NCBI GenBank assembly: GCA_950295325.1
Contig: OX485809.1
Coordinates: 31,572,144-31,636,143 of the forward strand
Length of the DNA: 64,000 nt
Origin: Polytrichum commune
Taxonomy: Eukaryota; Streptophyta; Polytrichopsida; Polytrichales; Polytrichaceae
Direction of reading: 5' to 3'
The notes beneath the pieces are model-generated. The model saw only the letters and a list, made by a program, of their open reading frames with translations, was not told the origin of the DNA and did no database searches. Both the position numbers and the translations under genes were made by a program. Shown here in pieces: positions 1-12,222 of the stretch (position 1 is the stretch's first letter; every line of letters starts with the position of its first letter).

Positions 1-1587
1 TTATTTTGCGTAATCCTTCTAGGTTTACTCATAATTGGTTAGTTGGACCGTTCTATTTTGCACCTACATTACTGTGCGCATATTTGTTGTCTCTAGTATT
101 CACCATCATTCCTCCTTGGAATGCATCAATAATAGAGTTGTTGATCCCACCTTCCAATATCCCCTCCAATGTAACTGCATGTCTTATAATGAAAACATCT
201 TCATTGAAGTTGGTTGAAAATTTTCACCGCATGTTTACAAATGTTACCACGCATTCTTATGGGGCAGTCACACTGCGCCTAGATGGAATTTGGACGTCTT
301 ATTGTCCAAATTACGAGGTACGTGTTTACATATTAGACCACCGCAATGTTCTTCTTTTCAAGGTAGATAAAAACGTAATTGTCATGAATTTCACGGGCTC
401 TCATAACACCTCTGGAAACAATCTCTTCAACCTTTGTATTTTTTATCTAACTATATAACTTACATTATATTCCATACCAATAATAAGTCAACACATCATC
501 AATCAGGTTATACGCAAGTTATCACATACGTCTTCTATTTATTTTTTGTTTATTTTGGATCAAAATCGATTATAAATTTGCATGGTATGATTTAATAGCA
601 GCATTAGTGTCATGTCCACAGTAAATAAAATTTTGATTATATGTTCTCCACATTGCAGTCTTGTCATTCCATGTCCGTTCGAAGTAACTGATAACGCCTC
701 TAGCATTTGGAATATTATCATACATGCCAACAATCTTTAGTTTTGTTTATGTCACTGCAGTGTCTCCTTAAATAAGGTCACTTGAGTACATAATGTTCTT
801 CACAACTTTCAAATTTAGATACAAAAGATCTTATTCTTTATATTTTGTATTGCATTTTTTTTTCGAAACCTTCATAACATGCCAAAGACAAGACATGATG
901 GAAATTTGATACCAAACAATTTTACAAATATAGTAGGGATAGTGAAATTAGATCACAAAATTTACTGAATTAACGTAAAGGATTAATGTAGACAAATTTA
1001 TATGTAAGGAGCATGATAACAATGATCATTTAGACTATGACATTCAACTCGGCGTGTACATTGCCAACAATTACCGATCTTAGTTTCCAATCAAGCTAGA
1101 GATCACAACGATGAATAGTTAATTTTTTTAGCCATAGTTAAATATTTTTTACCTTTTATTTTTTTATTATAACAAAGGTATTTGAAATACAATTCTCCCA
1201 TTTGTCAAACACTATGATTGTATATAGCAGATACTGCAAACAAAAAAATAACACATAATGAGGGCAATACTGAGAAGGTGCGGACATGTGCTAGAACATT
1301 GAATACACGCTAATAGGTATGACAAGTCTAATCATTATCAAATGTAATAATAGTCATATAAAACCTTAATTTCCTTTGTTCCAAATGTTGCGTCTATTGC
1401 AATTAGCCTCTAGTGACCATTTCGCAATATCATCTCTAAATGTCATGATGTTTGAATGGCCACGTGAAATGATATTTGTTTTCCTCATCCGGCAACATTG
1501 TTGTTTTATTTACATTAATATTTTCAAACCCTAACTCCAAATTCATAATAAATAAAGTGTCTACGACATGGCAAACACTGACACATT
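1..1587. other. AT-rich DNA, no gene seen
   Basis: I see no protein family, splice-consistent exon chain or RNA gene here. The longest open stretch (6-458, plus) begins at TTG and reads as an unremarkable hydrophobic mix, so I do not call it. The DNA is AT-rich and probably old repeat debris. Confidence 0.5.
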
Positions 1588-1595
1588 ATCTGGTT

Positions 1596-2085
1596 CACGG
1601 GTAGATCACTCTAAGGCATTTTTGTGCACCACGTGCGGCTAGGGGGTTTTTTTTGGGGGGCTATTTACCTTCAAGGGTTGAATTAAAGCCTCCCTATAAT
1701 TACTTAAATTTCAAAAATGGCCCATTTGTTTGCACCCTTCCATTACTTATATTGTCCAAGTCACTGTAATTTTTTGTACTCTATATTTCTTTTAAGTAAT
1801 TTTGGACAGACGGAAATCCCAATTATCATCCATCCCCGTGAGTCCTAAACTATACCATACTAAACATACCTTCTAGGATCCTTATCTTCAGCCCCTATAT
1901 TAATTTTACAAAAAAATAATGGCCCACGTTTTATGTCCATCTAACTTACTTATAATGGGATTGTCTACATTTAATGGCCCCTTCATTATTTGGAATTCCT
2001 TTATAATTTTTATTTCAAATGATTTTAATCCTCTCTATATTATGCCGCACGTCGTTTTTAAAATGCACTAAGTGATCTACCCGTG
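1596..2085. mobile_element. hAT-type MITE, uninterrupted copy
   Basis: A 490-bp non-coding element is bounded by the 15-bp inverted repeat CACGGGTAGATCACT, found at 1596 and as its complement ending at 2085. The flanks are ATCTGGTT (1588-1595) and ATATGGTT (2086-2093), an 8-bp target duplication with one mismatch, as expected for an aged hAT insertion. The same element recurs at 50080-52211, where two other elements have inserted into it. It encodes nothing and would need a hAT transposase from elsewhere. Confidence 0.88.
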
Positions 2086-2093
2086 ATATGGTT

Positions 2094-4115
2094 TCGTAAT
2101 AGCGTGTGGCTATCCGTACTACACATCAATATCAACCCAACATGATCCTGAGCATTTCCACTAACATTGTCCTAAACATGTCTTTCTCATCACCATCACT
2201 CCCTGCATACACCCTCACCACTACAAGATTTGAAAGTTTATGCAACCGATTCCTCAATTCAACCAAATCTCTTATCTTCACTATCTTATTAGCCGGATGA
2301 GCCATAATTCCAAAATGATCCGGCAAATCCAAAGTAAGTATCATGAAGCATGTTTGTAGCAACCCTTCTTAGTTTCCCTTAACTATTTTGGTTATTTTTC
2401 AATTCTAGCAAGGGTTACGAGTGTTAACCCTTCGCATTCCGCCATGCTAATTGTTAGCTTCCAATATCACAAATATTTTAGCCCATAGGTGGGAAACCAA
2501 CCCTCCTACTATTGTATTTAGGATTCTTCCCTTAATCGGTAACCAATGCTTAGATGTGCACTTTCATATATGAAAATCCAATCTTTAGTTGATCATCGCC
2601 TTGCCAGAACAACACTATAACAGCCAGAACCATACTAAGCAATTATGCCCCCACGTTCAGCCTTGGGTGGGTTCGGCTGGCCATGCTGCCTCAACCATAT
2701 AAGCCTCTAGGATTTTTGGCAGGGCCCCTACCCTACCATCAAGAAACCTTTTGTCTTTCTACCAAGAGTTGGGGCCAAGAAGACATTTGCCCTTAACTGT
2801 TGGGACTGGAAGCTCCCAACATCTTCAAACCTCCATAACTTTGTTTTGTAGTCTCCTCTTCTAACAAGCAACCACTCCATTGTCATTTATGCTTCATGTA
2901 GATACCGATGGACTCCTTGTTTGCCCCATTCGGGCATGTATTGAAGAAGTTGTGCATGTTCAAACCTTGGTAGTCCCGGGAGTCACTCCCGGGCCACTAT
3001 TGTACTAGGGCGATGTCTTGGGACAACGCCCCACTTAAATTGCCCGTATCTCTTAGCTCACACCTCCGATTGAGGTATTCTTGAGCATTCTATAATCCGC
3101 ACGTCATAAGCTACGCATAGCTTATGACATTACCTTCGTGACTCTTAACCCCTAAGTGCCCAAGCCTTTCGGAATGCACTTTTCCTAAGAAATATGTGCA
3201 TGACTTTAATACAATCCCCAATGGAGGAATTTGTCTTTTATCCAAAATCTAACCGTATAGATGTTTAAAAAATTTGTTTATTAGTATGCATACCAATTTT
3301 GAGACCGAGATTGCATAAGGGTTGTGAGATTCAAACAAGAGAAATGTATACATTCTTCTTTTTGTATGCCGCCCCTTCCCACAATGTTGGTATGATTTGC
3401 TCATAAGTGTTTTTAGGAGTTTGAGGTGACACGAACAACTCCAACATGTGAAAGAATACAAAAATGTGATTCCAAAGACCTTATGTATGCATATAGAGCT
3501 ATCCCAATCATTTCGCAATCCTCCTTGCAATTCTTGAAATGCATTTTCTTTATTTTAACACTTGACGATTTGATATTGCAAATTACTTCACATTGGTATT
3601 TGTATATACTAATATTCGACGGTAAAAAATACGGAATTTTTTTAGTCTTTCCACTACAACATTTTTCAAAAGAAATGAATAATGAGAACTCTTTGGATGT
3701 AAAAAACAAGTACAATAGTCCAATTAGCTGAAACATTGAGGAAATAGTAAAGCATTTTTTCCACCCATTCCCTACATCACGGGTGCGACCCCACTCCACT
3801 TACAACGTACCTTCTCCAACCTACCACCTAATTGTCCCTATCCACTAATTGAAGTGCATATATATTCTAAAAGTGACCCCGCTGCTCCCGGCCCCGCCAT
3901 GGAGGATACTGCCAAAAAAAACCATATGAATCAACATGCCATAACTTCTTTAAAAAAAATATTTTAGTATGAAATTCTTTTAGGCCGGTAGGTATAATGT
4001 TTGTGCACGTTTTCCAATTGGAGAATCCCCCCAAAAATCACTATTCCTCTAAACCCTCAAAAAACCCTATAACCCCTATAATATTACATATAACTATAAA
4101 TCCTTCTAACTTTTG
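2094..4115. other. No gene recognised
   Basis: Several short open frames (for example minus 2132-2362 and minus 3413-3799) overlap each other on both strands and match nothing I recognise. The region is probably degraded repeat sequence upstream of the piggyBac relic. Confidence 0.4.
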
Positions 4116-5819
4116 CATGTGAAAAATATTACCTGCAATAAAAAAATGGACGGTGAACCGCCTTCCAACACTCTCCAATGTGATTATGGTACCCAGGGCA
4201 ACATGGGCAATATGTTTAACACCGTATATGACACTCACAATATACTTTGCAAAGATGGCTCCACATGGTCATGTGCAAAAGTCCTTCGTGGCGATTGAAA
4301 CGAGAAGTGTACTTGCGGGATTGGAGGTGATGTGATGCTAAAACCTTTGCCAAACGGAATTGAAAGGATTTGTGACTCAAGGTTTTGATTCTTATAATCA
4401 AAGACTGGTGAGAGTGAAGTTTCCACATGTTCACCACCGTGGTGTCCAAGAAAAAAAAAACCTATGCCACCACTTGTGAGTGCGAACTTGGTAAGAATAT
4501 TCGTCCCTAAGTTGGTCGGCGACATCCACCCCTCGTATGAACATGATGTAGTGGAAGTGCATGAGAGATGTCTCGACCACCTTTCGTAGATATCCCACTC
4601 GTTGCTCAATAACTGGACACTCTTCACCGACCCCGTGGATTGGTGGTGCCACCGTAGACATAACAAGAACCAGTTTTTTGTCAACCCACACTATGACGTT
4701 AAGTTGTTTAGATTTATGCATTCTCCATTTCAAATGCCCTTGAGTGCATTTTGTATAAAGTGATTTCTTGGCCAATGCCGTTGGGAGGCTAATGCGATCG
4801 GCCCTAACCGTACCCATTGCATAAGTGTTTTTACCCAAAAGATCCATAAATAAAGGCACCGAGAAAAAAAAAATTGTTCATGACCACTATATGGTCCCTA
4901 TTTTCCAATTCACGTAATAATCTATGTACCATATTTGCATCTTGCATAGCCTCACCCCTTTTAGAACCTTTGATCCGGGAACCCCCTTCTTGGCTCCACA
5001 ATAAACCTCAAACGTCCATACATACCTCGCTTCTGAATCCGTAAGGCACCAAACTTTTATTTCCCATTTAATTGGTTTCTTGGGCATGTATTGGCGAATG
5101 TCACAATAGTTACCTTTGAATTGTATCATCATTTCGTCTATTATCACATTGTCCCCTAAATTCCACATATCCTTGCACCGATCCCTAATCTCATCTAATA
5201 GCGATTTCAATTTTACCAACTTGTCAAATTCGACACTTATTCGGTCCATGGTTGCTCCATGGTCATTATGCACATATAAACATCGTATAATATGCTCATA
5301 ATGGTTTCGTGTCATAGTAGAAGATATAACCGGGCACTATAAAAAGTCACACAATTTCTTCCAATAACCTCGCACATTTGGTTCAATTTTGATCCCCATG
5401 TATAAAGAAATAGCAAAAAATGCCCTCAACTCCGGCGGATGTAATGCAAACCACGTTTCTCCACCCCGCAACTTTTTGGAGTTGCACTTGGACCGTGGGT
5501 TTATCTCAGAAGCATATCTATTAGTCTCCACACATATCTTACGCAAAGTCCGAGGAGTCCAAAATTTATGGAATAATGCATATAAAGTGGGCATTCTGTT
5601 GGAAGGGTATGGCAAGCTTGGCATTGGACCGCTAAATGCAGCAGGTGCAGGATCAAAAGTGGAAAATGTCTTTTGCCACAAATCATCACTGTAAAAAATT
5701 TTCAACCCTGGTAATTTTATCTGTCCCTTCTCCATTCTACCCACAACTTCACTGTCCACAAATTTACCCTCTCTTCCACATGTTGCTAGCACCACAAAAA
5801 CATATCCTATGATAAACAT
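4116..5819 (-). pseudogene. piggyBac-type transposase, dead copy
   Basis: Three minus-strand frames in order (about 5819-5340, 5315-4890, 4860-4430, with a further piece to about 4130) cover most of a piggyBac transposase of the DDE_Tnp_1_7 type. Landmarks are an N-terminal block ending in AFFAISLYMGIKI, the catalytic block IIDEMMIQFKG with first Asp, then KPIKWEIKVW, TYAMGTVR and RGVDVADQLR with third Asp, and a Cys/His-rich tail. Family members run to about 550-600 residues, so the copy is nearly full length. It is broken by at least two frame changes, one in a T-run near 4875. The motif that should read MDNFF reads MNNFF, so the second catalytic Asp is Asn. I could not find TTAA-flanked termini. 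Confidence 0.88.
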
Positions 5820-5929
5820 ATGGTTTTAGGATATCCAAAGGGCTCTTTATTTAGAAAAAAAAGAATAACAAAGAAATGCACAATTTGGTTCTCCTGCTCA
5901 CTGCCTTCTCACATGCAATGATCGGGGAG

Positions 5930-6070
5930 AACTGGCAGGTATTTACATATGAATTGGTTGAGTTCTAGAAATAACCGGTTGAAATTCTAGACTGCAGAAA
6001 AATTACTATCATCTTGGAGGAAATTTATAGAATATACCCCAATTTAATAAAGGAAAACCGGAGGATGTGA
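5930..6070 (-). repeat. Sequence shared with intron 2 of the 15.5-kb transposon's transposase
   Basis: About 120 bp here align by eye with 24545-24680, with shared strings such as GTTGAG, ATAACC and GGTTGAA and the same order throughout. In the large transposon this stretch lies in intron 2 of the transposase gene, just after exon 2. A strong minus-strand donor (GTAAGC) also sits next to it here, near 6208. I infer an old relic of a related element, but the neighbouring exon does not clearly match. Confidence 0.5.
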
Positions 6071-6554
6071 ACATGTAACCGGTTGGACTTGCAAACACTA
6101 GGATCTCAACCGGTTATCCCCAAAAATCTACCCGATCACTGCTCACTGGCTAAATAAACAAAAATAAATAGAAATATCAAAATAAAATAAATATAAGAAA
6201 CGAAAGCTTACCAACAGCCGTTGGCATTGCATGTCGTTGCTTCGCGCCAATTCGCTTGCGGTGTTGGCCACGCGGTGTGCTGGCCAACGCCATTGCGCTC
6301 CGAGACTCCGAAGTCTCCACCCCAACGCCTACATGTGGAGACACATGCGGCGACGACATCAACTCTTCTTCGCCCATCCGACTCGCAACCCCAACATTCT
6401 CGACACGAGCAGGTAAGTTCATGTCTCGCTCCTCTCTACCTGCTTTCGTTTTCTGCAATTCGACACATGTGCCAATGTAAATGATAGCTTCTTTGAGTTG
6501 GTGCAAGAAAAGCAATTTGAGACTTGGTTGGTGTTTGGATGTCTGTGTGTGCAG

Positions 6555-6764
6555 GTTGCAACCTCTTTCAAGGCCGCCGCGATTTCACTTATGCCTGCAG
6601 GTTGTTGTTAATCACTTCAATTAGATCGACTTAGATGATGATTTGGTCTGAACCATGATTCTATGTGCGCAGGTATGGACCTCTGTTCAAGACCCACATC
6701 TTCGGTGAACCCGTCCTCATTGCCTCCGGCACAGAGGATGTGAAGCTGGTGCTCTCGCTCTTTT
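6555..6764 (+). pseudogene. Cytochrome P450 fragment, two exons
   Basis: Exon 6555-6600 (NLFQGRRDFTYACR) and exon 6673 to about 6764 (YGPLFKTHIFGEPVLIASG and onward) join in frame across a GT-AG intron. The text matches the N-terminal part of a microsomal P450, just after the membrane anchor, where the Tyr-Gly-Pro-x-Phe-Lys-Thr-His block lies in CYP85-clan enzymes. The heme-binding Cys, I-helix and ExxR motif are all absent, so it cannot be an enzyme. Similarity stops abruptly near 6764. A donor-like CAG|GTAAGT at 6412/6413 may mark a preceding exon. It is most likely a captured fragment like those in the 15.5-kb transposon. Confidence 0.72.
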
Positions 6765-7167
6765 GAAGCGCCTCAATGAGGCTTCTGTCCGCATGATGCT
6801 TGCGTGTGTTTTGAGGATATTCTGTTGCCATGTCTCTTTGTTCCTCTCCATGGTCTGGCCACACTTCTTTCCTCAAGGTGTCTCTCACGGCCTCCAAAAA
6901 TCCATGCACATGTCTCTCCTTCCACCCTAAAATGTGAGCTACTTGTTGATAGTACCTAGATCTAAAGGCTCTATTCCTTGGTATAGTGCCGATCTCTTGC
7001 CACTTCTTTGGCTTGGGCAACTTTGCAAGATAGTTTGAATCCAATGCTGCTAGAATAACTCTCTCTTGTTGTACACTTGCACCTTGCAACCTTACCCAAT
7101 TTCGAACTATGTCTACTGGTCCTCCGATGTAGCAAAGAGAGATAGGAGGGTTTGGAATGTCGTCCAT
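6765..7167 (-). CDS. Unidentified ORF, probable transposon gene piece
   Basis: An open minus-strand stretch starts at the ATG at 7167 (MDDIPNPPISLCYIGG) and reads about 130 residues. It is rich in Trp, Arg and Lys, with normal-looking protein composition (for example YYQQVAHILGWKERHVHG). I do not recognise a family. Beyond about 6765 the frame reads antisense through the P450 fragment, so the genuine part probably ends there. A second minus-strand open stretch (6515-6210) ends at a donor-like GTAAGC and could be another exon of the same gene. Confidence 0.35.
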
Positions 7168-7249
7168 TGTGACAAATTTGTATGGTAATTGAGACCTGTG
7201 AATTGGAATTTGAATGGTTCAAACATATATACACGTTTTTTGCATTCAA

Positions 7250-8284
7250 CCCATCACTAACCGTTATCTTGCATAATGTTGGTGTTTTTTATGAAATTCC
7301 TTACTGATTTGTTAGTTGAACCACTTTGCAACGTTGTGTTGGTATAAATTTTCGCATGTTTTCTCATTTCAATCCGTTGTGAGCACCGCCATTTTCATGT
7401 CTTCATGTTGTGAAAGCAATAGAGGCAGTTGGAAGTGATGAGGTGGCCGCCACCCCTTGCCACAGTGGCTACAGTGCATTTTTTTTTCATTTAGGAGGTT
7501 GCAAGCATGGAGTGATCTCATTGGTTACAAATTCATGATTTTCCGCGCCAAACGAAGCGCCATTTTCTCCAATCAAGGGCCCATTACTTTCCACTTTACC
7601 AAGAGCCAAGCCCATTGCCCCCACAATTTTTTTTTACTTGACCGCTCAATGGATGGGAAATTCTCATTGGTTCTCCGATGCTGCCCTCTTCTACTAGTAG
7701 GACATATATGCCTTTGCGAACCTCTCTAAAATTGAATATTTACTCTTTTTGGTAAAAAATGCCTCAATCCAAAAGTTGCCCTTCCATACTGCCCGCCAAA
7801 AAAATTTACACGGTCAAAGGAATTTAACTGCCCACACACAAACGAGCCAAAAATTTTGGTCGACCATATATGGTCGCTCGGGCAGTTAGGGGTTAATCTC
7901 CGTAAATGAGAGGCATTTCCAATGCTCGGGGCCCTCACCCACACTAGGATCACTTGGGCCCTCTCACCAACGGTGCCATAAGTCCCGGGTGTCACTCCGA
8001 GGTCTCCCTTGTGCCCATGGTATTTCGTGCATTTCTCATCAAGAGATGCGCAACAAGGTTGCTTTAAGATTCATACACCCTCGATCGTTGACATTAGGAA
8101 ACTTCGTCAAATCAATAGCGAACCATCTAGCAATTGCATATTTGGTAGAAAAAGACATTTAATTTTTTTCAATAAGTTAAATAAAGAAAAAACAAACAAC
8201 AAAAGGTTTAAATCATAATTATTTATGATTGGAAGAAACCCACAAAAAATCATAGACATGGTTGGATTGGCCTTGCAAATAACC
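7250..8284. other. No gene recognised
   Basis: No exon chain or known motif is seen. The minus frame 7726-7995 and plus frame 7457-7729 are short and have no recognisable content. Confidence 0.4.
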
Positions 8285-9360
8285 AGGATTAGAAGAAGTT
8301 ATTAGATCTTAAAGAGTCTTGGATTTTGGGACTAACAACACATTTTTGCCCACAAAAAATAATTAAGGCCGATCCACAAATAAAAAACACTTGTGGATTA
8401 GCCTTGAAATGGCTACTACAAAGCATATATCAAATGACATGATTGAACAACATTTAAATAAGTAATTTCGCTTTGAAACTTTTTGAAATTTTTAACCATA
8501 ATTATTTTTTGCATAAAGAATCGAATAATAATAAGAACACCGATAGATATGCCTTGAATTGACTACCGCAATGCATGTATATTAAATGTCCTAATAGATC
8601 ATCATTTGGATAAATAACTTCACTTTGAAAGATTATGGACTTTTTCATCACTATCAATCTTTTGTAAATAATATTTTTGCATAAGGATTCAAACAACAAT
8701 AAAAAAAATACCAATGCATTTTTTTTAAATGACTACCACAATGCATGTATCACATGTTTAAATTGATTCATATTTTGACAAGTAATTTCATTTTGAAGCA
8801 TTATGGGTTTTTTTAATTATAATATTTTTGTTGATAATTTATTCTACATGAAGAATTATATAACCACCAAGACACCAATGGATTTGCCTTGAAAATGCAA
8901 CTACAATACATGTATCATATGTCGTCATTGATCAACATTTGGATATGTAATTTTCTTTTACAAGGTTTTGATTTTTTTTTAACTAGAATAATTTTTTTGT
9001 TAATAATTTTTTTACATGAGAATTCATACAACGACCAAGACTCCAATGAATTAGCCTGAAAAATGCGACTACAATGCATATATCACATGTCCTGATTAAT
9101 CAACACATGGATAAATAATTACCATTTTGAAGATTCTAGATTATGTAAACCAAAATTAATTTTTGTTAATAAAATTTTCTACATAAAGAATCATACAACG
9201 ATTAAAGTAAGTATGCATTCCCCTTGAAATGACAACCATAATGCATATATCATATGCCTTGATTGAAGAACATTTGAATATAATATTTTACTTTAAAAGA
9301 TTTTGAGTTTTTTTAACCATAATTATTTTTTCGTTAATAATATTTTCTCCATAAGAAATC
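8285..9360. repeat. Diverged tandem repeat, unit about 167 bp
   Basis: Six diverged copies can be followed by the anchor AATGCATGTAT or close variants at about 8420, 8570, 8740, 8904, 9072 and 9240. Spacing is 150-170 bp, mostly 164-170. Each unit also carries a block like GCCTTGAAATGAC before the anchor and an AT-rich block resembling TTTTTAACCATAATTATTTTT after it. The unit is close to one nucleosome repeat, as in many plant satellites. The copies differ markedly, so the array is old. Confidence 0.75.
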
Positions 9361-9374
9361 AGACCACGGCCTAA

Positions 9375-9440
9375 TTTGCTTCTCAACCTGTTTCTTCGCA
9401 TTCTTTTGGTTTCTAAATAATTTCTTCTTGCAGAATTGGA
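9375..9440. repeat. 50-bp segment duplicated at 11396-11448
   Basis: A run beginning TTTGCTTCTCAACCTGTTTC and ending near TAAATAATTT occurs here and again at about 11396-11448 with very few differences. On the minus strand the second copy lies in a Lys/Glu-rich open stretch, so both may descend from one old transposon gene. Confidence 0.6.
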
Positions 9441-10036
9441 AGAAAGACAGCTACAAATGACGCCCTTTGGTAAGGATCATCTGGAATAAAGAATAATTCA
9501 TTTCATATTTGTTGTGCATTTTCAGGTGGACTTCACATGTGTAAGATATGCTTGTTGGTGATGATCATCAACACATGGGGACTCAAGATTTAAGACCTCC
9601 GGGTCCACATACATGGAGGGCTCGCTTGGGGGGGGGGTAGTCATTGGTTGGAGTAGCAATATACGTGCGAACAAATGATAGGGTATTTTAAAAACATGGG
9701 GCAAAAAATTATAAATGGACTTAAGAGTAATATAGGGTATCAAAAATGACACTGGACATCTTTAAAGTACTATAGGGTATGGAATAATAGGTAATTTGGA
9801 ATTATAAGTAATGCAAGCCATTTTTCTATTAACCCAAAGTAGAAATTTGCATAATGATAGCATGTGAAAAAAAAAATTGAAAGTAATACCCCCTTATAAA
9901 ATAGTGGTTGTTCGCACCTACATCCTTAACTTTTTAACACACTGCCCCCCCCGAGAGGGCTCGTCGTCGAGCTCCAGAGCCGACATTATATCAAATTCCA
10001 TGTTTATGATGTGGCACGCGATGTGGATTATCTACC

Positions 10037-10240
10037 TTGAGAGACTTGGCATATGCAAGAGGGAGAGTAGGTAAAGATAATTTGCAATGCTTTCATTTGC
10101 ATTTTTTCTTGTTGTATTACTGTCATTCAGCTCATGAGAGTCATTTGTATGTGAACCAGGTAGATATTGTAGACCACTCTAGTGAGAGTAGAGAAGCATA
10201 TGCTCTCCTAGTAGATTTGGCCTCTAGAAGTATATAGCAA
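10037..10240 (+). pseudogene. Transposase C-terminal relic (integrase type)
   Basis: The plus-strand translation VGKDNLQCFHLHFFLLYYC, followed by HSSESREAYALLVDLA, matches the end of the transposase at 25294-22438 (VGKDVLQCFHLHYFMSHYC, then HSAESLEAFHLLVSL). The agreement runs to the stop codon in both, so this is the last part of the same final exon from a diverged second element in the opposite orientation. The catalytic core is not visible upstream. Only this tail remains. Confidence 0.72.
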
Positions 10241-11345
10241 ATATATATGAAAAATCCAATCAAAGACCAACGTACTTTGAATCAAAAAATTTTGATGTTT
10301 CTAAAATTAGTTATGAATTTCCGAAGTTGAAATAACATGGGTTCTAAAGTGCTGCTCTTCACCATGGGTACATCTAAACATTGTGAAGTGTCCCTTAGTC
10401 CCTAATATCGTTCCCAATTAGCATGCAATTTCAAGTCAACTACAAGGATCCGCACATCCATTGCAATATTTGTTGCGATGCAAGTTGCAAATTATAAGAT
10501 AGAGAAGGCTGACTGGCAGTGTTGTGGGTAAGAATTTAAAAAAAAAATGATTACACCGAAGCACTTAAGTTGTAGACAATTGTACAATTGTTGAGAGCAA
10601 GATAGGCAACGGAAGCAAGTGATGAACTTCCGGTGATCCCAAAGGAAGGCTGGCAGTTGGCAAATATAAAGCTAACAAATGGGTCGTGGAGGTACTGATA
10701 TAGGGTGTTATGATGGAGGCAAAGCCAAGGGAAAAGTAAACATTAAAGTAAAATTAAAAGTGAATGTAAAAGTAAAATCCGAAAGGTCAATGTACCTAGT
10801 TCTGGATGAAGTATGCCACGTCACATATTCATCCTTGGATGATGCACTCTTATCTTTCATGCGATCATCTACGGATGACATGCTTTCATCCAACGTTCAT
10901 TGTGTGGGAGGCTCACACGATCTCATCCATGTGGATGAAAAACCTCGTCAGCCCTGACGGAAGTTTTCTGAGGAGGGGGAGTCGCAGAGTGAAGGATTTC
11001 GGAGAGTGGAGGATTGGAGAGCTCCAGCCCTTATATTGTTTCACTTTAAATGTAGGTTTTTTCTATGAGTTTCTGTTGTTTGGTTTATTCTGTGGTACTG
11101 AATTTTACATAAAGTGCTAATTAGATATAGTTGCTTCGCCACAAAATTGCACTAGCATCTTCGTTTGGAGGTTAGACTTCCTTGCAATTTACTTGTCCTC
11201 TTTTGCTTTGGAGGTCTTATTGTTGCTGGCAGTGGTACCCTTGTTAGAAATATATGACAACATGCATTAGAGTCTGAAGCTGAAGATACAATATAGACAA
11301 CTAAAGGTAAAATATGAGGTGCCGTTTTTCTCTTTCGCCCCTCCA
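10241..11345. other. No gene recognised
   Basis: The stretch contains AAAGTAAA/AAATTAAA-like short repeats near 10730-10790 and open frames without recognisable content. Nothing is supportable as a gene. Confidence 0.4.
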
Positions 11346-11349
11346 TCTT

Positions 11350-12216
11350 CTTGATTTCTAGGGCAACCTACTTCGCATATTTTTTTCGGCCTTCTTGGTT
11401 TGCTTCTCAACCTGTTTCTTCGCATTCTTTTGGTTTGTAAATAATTTTGACTTCAAAGCGTTCGCAAACATCTTCTCCACCTCCTTCTTTGCTTCCTTTG
11501 TCCTATTTATTGGTCCGTACTTGCACAGGAATCTATTGAAAAGCCATATAAATCCATCATAATGGTTTACAAAAATAGTCCAATATCTTAAGATACCCTA
11601 TACCCTAAACCGTATTCATCAAAATGCAAACTCCAAGTTACCAAAACTGGCATGGTGCCAACATGACAGGGTATAACTTACATAATTTTTTTTTGTAGGA
11701 AACTACCTTCTTTTGCATTCTTTGCAATACCTTCCTTGTGCCCTAAACTAGGAACCTCATTGAATGCGCATAGGAAATCTCGCATACTCTGTTCACCAAC
11801 AACAAAATCCTAGAGCCTATCCCACGGAATGATGGCCTTGCATATATCCCTACTCTTGCCTTGTCTTTGGTTGGTTTTCTCCTCCCAAAAATGTCATGTC
11901 GAAGAACCCGGGGGGTGGGATCTGGAACTTTGCTTGCAGATTTTCAAGAGTGACATCCTGCATCCTAAACCTTTCTTGTGCTCTGGATTTCAAACTCGTA
12001 TTGCTGTCTTTATGTGCGATTGTACCTGCACAAACCTCCAGCTTGGAAACCAGTGCCTCTCCATCCCGTAAATTCTCCGTGTCGCTTCTTTTACGACAAA
12101 TCTTAAACTTTCCTCAAAGAAGACATGTTCAACTACCAAGTCCATAATATCAACCTCCATGGCGAGCTCCCATGACAACGTTCCTCCAAACGCCTTTGCT
12201 ACAACAGCATGACGCC
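11350..12216 (-). other. Coding-like minus-strand pieces, unidentified
   Basis: Minus-strand open stretches read like protein: about 12216-11990 (RRHAVVAKAFGGTLSWELAM and onward), about 12000-11850 (VTLENLQAKFQIPPPGFFDM) and about 11530-11380 (a Lys/Glu-rich probable coiled coil, EAKKEVEKMFANALKSKL). I do not recognise the family. It is probably an old repeat-derived gene. The 15.5-kb transposon begins at 12223, within or next to this locus. The GC-rich DNA just beyond its far end (27755-28060) may be the other side of the same locus. Confidence 0.35.
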
Positions 12217-12222
12217 TAGAAC

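Noticed and set aside
6-458. 150-residue frame at the left edge
   Set aside because: It starts at TTG, matches no family and lies in AT-rich repeat-like DNA.
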